Below are positions 15,116-22,390 of a stretch of 34,196 nt of DNA, piece by piece. The stretch is from a bacterium. GTDB taxonomy: Bacteria > Planctomycetota > Planctomycetia > Planctomycetales > Planctomycetaceae. The stretch lies in contig WGMU01000048.1 in NCBI GenBank assembly GCA_016124895.1, forward strand, positions 1 to 34,196, read 5' to 3'. The notes below the pieces were generated by a model that worked only from the letters and a program-made list of their open reading frames with translations, had not been told where the DNA came from and did not search any database. Position numbers and translations under genes: made by a program. Position 1 is the first letter of the stretch, and each line of letters begins with the position of its first letter.

Positions 15116-18109
15116 TCAGTTACTCGCCTGAGCGGTCTGTGGCGGAGCGGGCGGCTCGAAGTTGCGGATCGTCTGGCCGTTCGTGCCGTTCCAGATGCGG
15201 ATCACGCCGTCCTCGCCTGCGGCAGCAACGACCGATTGAACGCGCGACGCATCGGCCGCATACATGAAGTCGGTCCCGCCACCGAAGTTGCGGAAGTTAC
15301 TGCCGTTTTCAGCCGTGTGATACCGCACCGTCTGATCGCCGCCCGAGCTGATCGTGTTGCCGCTGACGCCGACAAACGCGATCGACGTCACCTGCTTCGC
15401 GTAGTTCGCGATCGTGCGGACCTGCTCACCGGTTTCGACATTCCAGACCTTGATCGCGTTGTCCGCTCCAGCACTGACGATGCGACTGCCGTCAGCTTTC
15501 CAGGACACGTCCATCACGTGATGCGTGTGACCTTCAAACGAGCGGACGTGCGAGCCATCGGCGACGTTGTGAACCTTGACGAACTTGTCGGCGGCTCCCG
15601 AAACGATCTGCGTGCCGTCGTGGGAGAACTCGATGCCGAACACCGTGTCGCTGTGCGCGTCGGTGATTTCCCGCACGAATTCCCGCTTTGCGACATCCCA
15701 CAGCAGCAGTTCACCGCTGCGCGATGGTTCGCCGCCACCGGTCGCCAGCAGTTTTCCGTCGGGGCTGAAGGCCAGCGCCAGAACGCGAAAGACAAACCGC
15801 GACTTACTGGTATTCAACGGATCGTCTTTCGCCGGTCCGAGTTCACCTGCGAGGTGCCAGCCCGGATTAGCGTCCCACACGGTGGCCTTCTGATCGTCGC
15901 CAGCCGAGATCAGTTGACTGCCTGCGGCAAACGTCAGGCAGCGAATCGGACTGCCTGTTCCACTCAGGAAATCGAGTGGCCGGCCGGCGGCAGCGTCCCA
16001 GACGGTGATCGTGCCATTTTGCGCCGCTGTTGCGACGCGCAACCCATCGGCGGAGAAAGCGACCGCTGTCAGCGGAGCCTCAGCCGCCTTTGCTGCTTCG
16101 GTCGATTTTGCGGCTGCTTCGTCGCGAGCCTTCTGTTCTTCCTGCGACTTCGTGTGCGCCGCCTTGGAAGTTTCGACATCCTGCTTTGCCTTTTCATCCG
16201 CCTTCGTGGCGAGTTCCAGACTGCGGATGGCGGACTTCAGCGCTTCTTCACGCTTCTTCAGTTCGTCCGACTGCTTTTTGAGTTCATCCGTCGGCGCCTT
16301 CAACGCATCGGTTGCCTTCTTGAGCGCTTCGTCAGCAACCTTCAAGGCGTTTGCTGCTTCGTCGGCTGCCTTCTTGAGTTCCTGATCGTCGGCCTTGTCG
16401 GCAGCCGCTTTCGCGGCGGCCTCTGACTTTGCTTTTGCTTCATCGACCGCTTTCTGGGCGGCATTAACGGCGGCTTGAGCTTCGTCGGCCTTCTTCTGAG
16501 CTTCGTCGGCTTTCGGCTTCTGCTCCTCAACGGCTTTCGTCTGCTTGTCCTTTTCCTCGCCGGCTTTCTTCAACGCGTCGGCTCGTTCCGTCGCATTTTT
16601 TTCGGCGGCCTTCTGCGCGGCATCAGCAAGAGCGACGAGCTGCTTCGCAACTTCGGCTTCGTCCTTTTCATGGGCTTCCTGGTGCAGCGCAGTCAGGTTG
16701 CCACGCATCTCAGCGATCTGCTGGCCATTTGCTGCATTCCAGAGTTTCGCCGTGTTGTTCGAACTGGCTGACGCGAACGCCTGCCCGTCGGGTCGCGAGG
16801 CCACTGAGACAACCGGTCCACCATGATTCATCGAGCGAACGTTCTGCCCGTTCGAGAGCTGCCACACGCGCAGCGTGCTGTCGGCCGAGCCGGAAATGAC
16901 CTGATCGGCGTTGCCACCGACACGAGCGAGCGATGTGACCGGGCCGCCGTGACCATTGAGTTCACGCACTGGCTTTTCGGCTTCCTTCTGCTCGCCTTCC
17001 GGAGCGGCCAGGTTCCAGATGCGAATGACCTTGTCCTCGTGAGCAGTCACGATCAGCTTGCCGTCCGTGGACAGGCAGAGGTCGTGAATCGGCGACGGCG
17101 TCTGAATCTGCCGCGTCTGCGATCCACTCTCCAGCGACCAGATCCGGACCGTCTGATCGGCTGATCCCGAGACAACGGACGCACCGTCAGCAGTCAGAGC
17201 GACTCCGTTGACCGAGCCGGTGTGGCCGTCGAGTTTCCTGATCTCGGCACCGTCTTTCAGCGATCGGACAAGTACGGAATTCTGTTGCGTCCCGAAGACC
17301 GCCAGGTCCTTTTCGAGATTGACGTCAACATCGACCGCCACCGCGCCGAGCGCGATGCTCAGTGTCTGAACGTTTTCCGGGCGTTCCCACAGTTTGACGA
17401 CGCGGTAGCCGCCCGATGCGATCAAACGTCCGTTCGGGTGGAAGGCGACTGAATGAACAAAGTCGCGATGAGCGGCCCCGTTCGGATACATCGGCTGTTC
17501 ATTGAACTTCAGGCTGCTCAGCGCAGGATCAATCAGATGTGACTCTTCTCCGGTTGCGAGATTGAAGACGCTGAGCTGATTCGCCCGGCTCGCCGCCACC
17601 TGATCAGCCCACGGTGACAGTGCCAGTGCGTAGGTTGCTTTCATTCCCGCCGGGATCGGCTGCCAGTTCACGGTCTCAGTCGAGTCCTCGGAGTCGCTGA
17701 CGGCGCCTTCGATAATCCACTGGCGGAACAGGCCGAGCTCGCGCGGCGTCAGGGCGGCGGCTTCGACCTTGTTCGGCAGCGGTGGCATGTGCGGCTGCTT
17801 CTTCCGGGCGGCGACCAGGTAGACAAGGCTCTCGTCCGGCTTTCCGGGAACAATGCCGGCACCGCGTTTACCGCCTTTGATCATGCCTGCGGCGTCTTCC
17901 AGTACGAGGCGGCTTTCCGCGCCGCCTTCGTAATGGCACGCCACGCAGTTCAGCTCGATGATATCGAGGATGTCCTTTTCGTAGCTGACCTTGCGGTCGA
18001 GCTTCACTGCTTCCGCTTCGATTGGCTTGCTTTCCGCTTTCTCATCAGCGGCCAGACTGACTGCGGACAGCGACAGGACGATGGAAAACGCAACGAATGA
18101 CCTGATCAT
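15116..18109 (-). CDS. Planctomycete-type cytochrome c fused to WD40 repeats, split by a long coiled coil
   Basis: 997 residues. Signal peptide residues 1-20 (cut near SLA/AD). A single heme motif CVACH at residues 55-59 with a following Met in QPHMPPLP as likely axial ligand gives the planctomycete cytochrome c domain (about 45-135). WD40 repeats follow at about 150-470 (GHTGSVNGVALTADGASVVSG and GHGGPVTSLARVGG are clear), and again at about 677-990 (GHTHHVMDVSWKADGSRIVSAG). Between them, residues about 470-676 are an Ala/Lys/Glu/Asp-rich coiled coil. The mature protein should be extracytoplasmic. GAGG six bases before ATG 18109 sets the start; the upstream ATG at 18166 would put 19 residues before the signal peptide. 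It lies 93 bases after the PPC-type gene, probably one transcript. Role of the heme in a propeller protein is unknown. Confidence 0.9.
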   Translation of the reverse strand: MIRSFVAFSIVLSLSAVSLAADEKAESKPIEAEAVKLDRKVSYEKDILDIIELNCVACHYEGGAESRLVLEDAAGMIKGGKRGAGIVPGKPDESLVYLVAARKKQPHMPPLPNKVEAAALTPRELGLFRQWIIEGAVSDSEDSTETVNWQPIPAGMKATYALALSPWADQVAASRANQLSVFNLATGEESHLIDPALSSLKFNEQPMYPNGAAHRDFVHSVAFHPNGRLIASGGYRVVKLWERPENVQTLSIALGAVAVDVDVNLEKDLAVFGTQQNSVLVRSLKDGAEIRKLDGHTGSVNGVALTADGASVVSGSADQTVRIWSLESGSQTRQIQTPSPIHDLCLSTDGKLIVTAHEDKVIRIWNLAAPEGEQKEAEKPVRELNGHGGPVTSLARVGGNADQVISGSADSTLRVWQLSNGQNVRSMNHGGPVVSVASRPDGQAFASASSNNTAKLWNAANGQQIAEMRGNLTALHQEAHEKDEAEVAKQLVALADAAQKAAEKNATERADALKKAGEEKDKQTKAVEEQKPKADEAQKKADEAQAAVNAAQKAVDEAKAKSEAAAKAAADKADDQELKKAADEAANALKVADEALKKATDALKAPTDELKKQSDELKKREEALKSAIRSLELATKADEKAKQDVETSKAAHTKSQEEQKARDEAAAKSTEAAKAAEAPLTAVAFSADGLRVATAAQNGTITVWDAAAGRPLDFLSGTGSPIRCLTFAAGSQLISAGDDQKATVWDANPGWHLAGELGPAKDDPLNTSKSRFVFRVLALAFSPDGKLLATGGGEPSRSGELLLWDVAKREFVREITDAHSDTVFGIEFSHDGTQIVSGAADKFVKVHNVADGSHVRSFEGHTHHVMDVSWKADGSRIVSAGADNAIKVWNVETGEQVRTIANYAKQVTSIAFVGVSGNTISSGGDQTVRYHTAENGSNFRNFGGGTDFMYAADASRVQSVVAAAGEDGVIRIWNGTNGQTIRNFEPPAPPQTAQASN

Positions 18110-18202
18110 CGCTCGCCTCAATACTTCAAAAGGATTTCGTCTGCTGACCGGAAGCAATTGAAACATGCAGAACCGGATGCGGCAGAACGTGGTGCTGTGG
18201 AG

Positions 18203-21200
18203 TTACTTCTGAACCTTGACAGTGATGGCCGCGTCGGCCGACGTCGGCCCGTTCCAGTCGCTGGTACCGCGAATAAACAGGTTCGCGATCTGACCTTCCG
18301 GAGCGTCTCCTGCGGCCACGATCTTCAGCGTTGCCTCGGTCTGATCCGCGGGGATCGTGACCGCGTCGGCTGACAGACCGGACGAACCCGGCGGCATTGC
18401 CAGACTGACGGTGATCGGCCCTGTGAATCCATTGATCCGTTTGGCCGTGACCTTGATCTCAAGAGACTGCCCCTGCTTGAGGGCTCCGCCGTTGGGAACA
18501 TTTGCCGCGAGAGTAAACGCGCCCTTCGTAATCGTCACAACAATCGGAGTTGTTGGAGCATACACGTTGACGTCTTTTGCGGCGGCGTACTTTTTTGCGT
18601 CGTCGAGTTCCTTGTCAGCGGCTTTCTTCTTCGCGTCTTCCGCCTTGACAGCGTCATCGGCCGTCTTCTTTGCGGCATCGGCCTGCTGCTTGGCGGTCGT
18701 CTTCTGAGTCACCGCCGCCTGTGCGTCGGCCACCTGCTTTTCTGCGGCCGCAACTGTCTCAGTTGCTGTCTTCGTCGCGGTCTGTGCATCAGTGAGAGCC
18801 TTTGCCGCAGCCTGCTGTGCTTCCTGTGCCTTTTTGACTCCCTCATCCGCAGCAGTCTTTGCAGCCGCGGCCGCTTCCTGCTTCTTCTTGAGGTCCTCGT
18901 TGGCGGCATCGGCATTTGCAGCAGCCGTCGCTTCATCAAGTGCTTTCGCAGCGGTTGCGGCCTTTGCAGCAGCGTCAGTCACGACGGCATCGGCTTTCGT
19001 TTTCGCATCGGTTGCTGGTTTCTCTGCGGCCTGAGCCTTCGTCAGATTCGCCTGTTCCGTTTTGACTTTATTCTGCGCGTCAGTCAGTACCTTTGTCGCT
19101 TCGGTCAGCTCGTTCTGAGCCGTGGTGGCCGTGTCGGTCGCTTTCTTCGCCGCTTCCTGAGCAGCCTTGAACGCGTCATCGGCCGCCTTCTGTGACGCCG
19201 TCGCCCGCTCGAGACGTACAGGATTCATCGAATACTTCACTTTGCCCTGAGCCTGCAGGTACAGCGTGTAAGTTCCTTCGGCTGCGTTGTTCGCAATGTC
19301 CAGTCGAGCGATGGCCGTATCTGACCCTTTTTCAATCGCGACGTTGGTCGCGTTGACGTTCTTCGGGACGTTCTGGAATGTGAGCTGAACCTTGTCGTCG
19401 AAGCCTTCGCGTTTGGCGAGCTTGACCGGAACAAGCAACGACCGGTTCTGAGCGACAGTCTCGTGCCCGACGGGTGTCGTTGCCTGATAAGGCGAGAGTT
19501 CGTCCATGACGGACAGCGTCAGTTCGTGGGAGAGTCGCGTATGCGCGGGCTCAACGTTTGATCCATTCCAGACGACTGTCGCCGTCCGTGCGGCGTGTGA
19601 CACGTTGCGGACCGCGGCGTCACGTGCCTGCTGTTTTGCCAGCAGTTCCTTTTCTGCTGCGGAGACGGCCGCAACGCCGGCATTCTTCGCGTCAGTGGCT
19701 GCTTTATTCTTCACGACTTCGGCATCCTGAGCTTTCGTCGCGGCCTGCAGTGCCGCATCCGACTGCTTCGCCTTCGCTTCTGCCTGAGCGAACGCCTGCG
19801 TCTTCTTCTGAGCATCGACCGTCGTGTCCTGAACGACTTTTGCGGCGTCCTGTTGTTTCTTCTTCAGTTCCGCAAGCGTCTGTTCGGCAGTCTTTGCGGC
19901 GGCTTCAGCATCCGTCTTTACCTTTGTCGCCGCTGCCAGAGCGTCCTTCAGCCCCTGGTTCTCCTTGTCCTTATCAAGTGCCTGCTGCGCCGCTTGTTCG
20001 GCAGCGACTGCGTCGGCCAGAGCCTTCTTTGCCTCTGCGACTTTTGTGTCGGCCGCTTTGACTGTTTCGTCGGCCTGCTGAGCGGCTGTCTTTGCATCCG
20101 CGAGAGCTTTCTCGGCAGCGGTCTTCTCAGCAGCCGTCTTGTCGCGTGCCGCAGCGTCGGCCTTCGCAGCTTCAGCAGCTTTGTTTTTTGCATCGGCTGC
20201 TTTGTTAAGAGGATCGACTGTCGCCGCAAGTACCTTGTCGAGATTCGGAATCGCGTCCTGTTTCGATTTGAGGGCCGCTTCAGCCGCAGCAACAGCAGCC
20301 ACAGCGTCTGGTGAATCGATCTTTGCTTCACCAGCGATGCTCAACGGCCACGTCCCGGCCGTTGCATTTTCAGCCGCTGAAAAGACAAGCGTGGCGCTAC
20401 TGGCCTCGCTGCCGATTACAACAGGAGCAGCCGTGACGCCAGGCGGTAACTGAATTGGCTTAACCGTGATGTCGCCCTTGAATCCATGTCGCCGCAGTGC
20501 CGCGACTTCGACCTGCAGATTCTCGCCCTTACGCAGACCAATCGCCCACGTCTGGTAGCCGTTGGCGTTGTTCTGCAAGGGAGCCGGCGGAATGACGGCA
20601 AGTCGGAAGTCAGGTTGCTCTTCTCGAATCGCCAGGTGGTACTGCAGATCCGGTGCGCCACGGGACTCGAAAAACCGATCCCTCAGCGAGATTCGATACA
20701 GCGAGTCAGCAGGAGCGACAAACCGGTAGGAGACGTCGTCGCTGTCGAGGTCAAACAGATTGGCGATACCGGTATTTGCGATGTCATCCTGTGAGGCAAG
20801 TCGTTTGACGGTCTCTGTGCCGTCATCCTTTTTCGTGATCTGGTCAATCGTCAGATAGGGATCGGCTGAACCGCCAAGCCGGCGTGCAAAAACGTCAATC
20901 CAGAAAGCCTGCTGCGCCTTCGCGTCAAACTCGAAGTAGTCAATGTCAGCTCGCTGCTGGAACTGGCCACAGATTTCAGCCGGCACCGTAATCTTTTGAG
21001 CCTTTGTCGCTTCATCATTCGGCTCGACTTCAAGTACGGCCGGCCGCGGTGAGAACGAAATCAGCACGCTGTTCGACGATCCGTTCGCTCCGGTGAACGA
21101 CCACGACGTTCCATCAATGTCGCTTTCACGTGAAAACGGTGCGGCGGCAAACTGCAGTTGATCCGCCGCCTGCGGCAGCGTGATGTCAACATCAAGCTTT

Positions 21201-22048
21201 TCAAGCTGCCGGCCATCTGACCCGATCCCGGCGGGCTGTGACCCCGGCAGATTACGGCCAAAGACCGTGTACTTCGCTTTGCTGCCCGGCACGCCGGTCG
21301 GCGGCACGAGGTAGTCAATGTGCGGACCGGTGTGAACTTTCAAGCGATAGAAATAGTCGTTGTTTCCAGCGTAAACGAAGTCGGTCACGCGCAGGAAATA
21401 TTCGCCGTCTTCGGGAATGGTGACATCAAGCAGCGGGTCGCTGCGGCGCAGTTCGGCAACCGCCCGGCCCAGTCGCCGGCCAGCGTTTGAGTACAGCCGC
21501 AGTTCTCCGTGAAACCGCGAGTCGATACTGAGCGCGGCACATTCAGCGAGAATCCTCTGGCCCTTTTTCGCGCTGAACTTATAGAAGTCGACGTCTGCGC
21601 CGCCGTCGGCCCGGCCGTTGATCACCGAGCCGATCTGAATTTCCTGAGCCTGTTCGGTCGTGGCATTGGCGTTGTTCTCAATGATCTCAGGCAGTCGCCC
21701 GATGACGAATGACCGTGGGTTACTGGTACCGTAAAGAGCGGTCACACGGCATTCGTAAACTCCAGGCTCGACGCTCGGTGCGACCTCGACCGAAAACGTA
21801 TTCCCGCTTTTATGAGTCGCCGTGATTCCGGGATGGTTAAAGCGCATCGCGGAGATTTCGTCGAGATCAGCACCGTTAGTCACGGTCACGTCGACGGTCT
21901 GTCCGGCCTGAGCACCCGGCGGAAATACGGCATACAGACGCGTCTGCGGCAGTTGGGCCTGAGCGGCCCGGCTGAGCGCCGTGACGGCAGCAATGGTGGT
22001 CCAGAACAAAACAACGGACGTTCGCACGAGCACACGGCAGGTCAGCAT
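18203..22048 (-). CDS. Giant exported PPC/Ig-like protein with two coiled-coil inserts
   Basis: 1281 residues. Signal peptide about 1-32 (cut near AQA/QLP). The N-terminal half has Ig/TIG-like strands (TVDVTVTNGADLDEIS) and at least two pre-peptidase C-terminal-like (PPC) domains: ADVDFYKFSAKKGQRI near residue 155 and ADIDYFEFDAKAQQAF near 370. Two long coiled coils rich in Ala, Lys, Asp, Glu, Gln and Thr occupy about residues 578-816 and 946-1161, each bounded by beta-type sequence (VVWNGSNVEPAHTR; KDVNVYAPTTPIVVTI). The C-terminus is a further beta-domain. A GGAG lies 9 bases before the ATG. It sits between the DUF1549/DUF1553 gene and the cytochrome/WD40 gene. No catalytic motif is seen; an envelope structural or docking protein is the best inference. 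The coil regions are low-complexity and may vary in length between strains. Confidence 0.88.
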   Translation of the reverse strand: MLTCRVLVRTSVVLFWTTIAAVTALSRAAQAQLPQTRLYAVFPPGAQAGQTVDVTVTNGADLDEISAMRFNHPGITATHKSGNTFSVEVAPSVEPGVYECRVTALYGTSNPRSFVIGRLPEIIENNANATTEQAQEIQIGSVINGRADGGADVDFYKFSAKKGQRILAECAALSIDSRFHGELRLYSNAGRRLGRAVAELRRSDPLLDVTIPEDGEYFLRVTDFVYAGNNDYFYRLKVHTGPHIDYLVPPTGVPGSKAKYTVFGRNLPGSQPAGIGSDGRQLEKLDVDITLPQAADQLQFAAAPFSRESDIDGTSWSFTGANGSSNSVLISFSPRPAVLEVEPNDEATKAQKITVPAEICGQFQQRADIDYFEFDAKAQQAFWIDVFARRLGGSADPYLTIDQITKKDDGTETVKRLASQDDIANTGIANLFDLDSDDVSYRFVAPADSLYRISLRDRFFESRGAPDLQYHLAIREEQPDFRLAVIPPAPLQNNANGYQTWAIGLRKGENLQVEVAALRRHGFKGDITVKPIQLPPGVTAAPVVIGSEASSATLVFSAAENATAGTWPLSIAGEAKIDSPDAVAAVAAAEAALKSKQDAIPNLDKVLAATVDPLNKAADAKNKAAEAAKADAAARDKTAAEKTAAEKALADAKTAAQQADETVKAADTKVAEAKKALADAVAAEQAAQQALDKDKENQGLKDALAAATKVKTDAEAAAKTAEQTLAELKKKQQDAAKVVQDTTVDAQKKTQAFAQAEAKAKQSDAALQAATKAQDAEVVKNKAATDAKNAGVAAVSAAEKELLAKQQARDAAVRNVSHAARTATVVWNGSNVEPAHTRLSHELTLSVMDELSPYQATTPVGHETVAQNRSLLVPVKLAKREGFDDKVQLTFQNVPKNVNATNVAIEKGSDTAIARLDIANNAAEGTYTLYLQAQGKVKYSMNPVRLERATASQKAADDAFKAAQEAAKKATDTATTAQNELTEATKVLTDAQNKVKTEQANLTKAQAAEKPATDAKTKADAVVTDAAAKAATAAKALDEATAAANADAANEDLKKKQEAAAAAKTAADEGVKKAQEAQQAAAKALTDAQTATKTATETVAAAEKQVADAQAAVTQKTTAKQQADAAKKTADDAVKAEDAKKKAADKELDDAKKYAAAKDVNVYAPTTPIVVTITKGAFTLAANVPNGGALKQGQSLEIKVTAKRINGFTGPITVSLAMPPGSSGLSADAVTIPADQTEATLKIVAAGDAPEGQIANLFIRGTSDWNGPTSADAAITVKVQK

Positions 22049-22315
22049 GAAACTGCTCCGTGAATGACTGGCAGCCCGAGTCTGACTTCGCGGAAAGACT
22101 GTTGCGCGATCATTACGACGAACAGACGGAAGTCAGTGGCAGGCGGCAGCGATCACAATCAGGAGAAACGATAGTCCGTTCAATTCGGCAAACGAACTGT
22201 CGCATACGGTGAAAACAGACTACGGCGAACGATCAGTGGTCCGAGGCTCGACGCAGATAACGGAGTGAGTCAGCAGGTGGGAATCGTCGGAGGGAAGCCA
22301 GCCGTCAGAGTAGGT

Positions 22316-22347
22316 CGGCAATCGAGTCGGAACAACTCCGATTGCCG
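22316..22347 (-). terminator. Second hairpin of a tandem terminator-like pair
   Basis: CGGCAATCG and CGATTGCCG form a perfect 9-bp stem, extended by AGT/ACT across a one-base bulge, with a 7-base loop. It follows the other hairpin in the minus direction. No T run follows, so termination is likely only partial or Rho-assisted. Confidence 0.55.
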
Positions 22348-22350
22348 AGC

Positions 22351-22379
22351 GACCGGCCCGCAGTGATTGCGGACCGGTC
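22351..22379 (-). terminator. Hairpin just after the DUF1549/DUF1553 stop codon
   Basis: GACCGG-c-CCGCA and TGCGG-a-CCGGTC form an 11-bp GC-rich stem with one mismatch and a GTGAT loop, 12 bases beyond the stop at 22391. It lacks a T run. Confidence 0.6.
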
Positions 22380-22390
22380 TCGGGATTCGA

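Larger units (their letters stand above)
22049..22390 (-). other. Intergenic gap with two hairpins after the DUF1549/DUF1553 gene
   Basis: 342 bases without a credible gene. The part next to the upstream gene's stop holds two strong hairpins, listed separately. The rest, towards 22049, precedes the PPC-type gene and could hold its promoter; no clear -35/-10 pair was recognised. Confidence 0.6.

Noticed and set aside
15044-16426. Long plus-strand open frame opposite the cytochrome/WD40 gene
   Set aside because: It is antisense to clear WD40 and coiled-coil coding sequence, has biased composition from the GC-rich codons of the real gene, and shows no recognisable domain or ribosome site.
19558-20314. 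Plus-strand frames opposite the coiled-coil coding region
   Set aside because: Their Arg/Ser/Pro- or Phe/Cys-rich products arise from Ala/Lys-rich codons read on the other strand.
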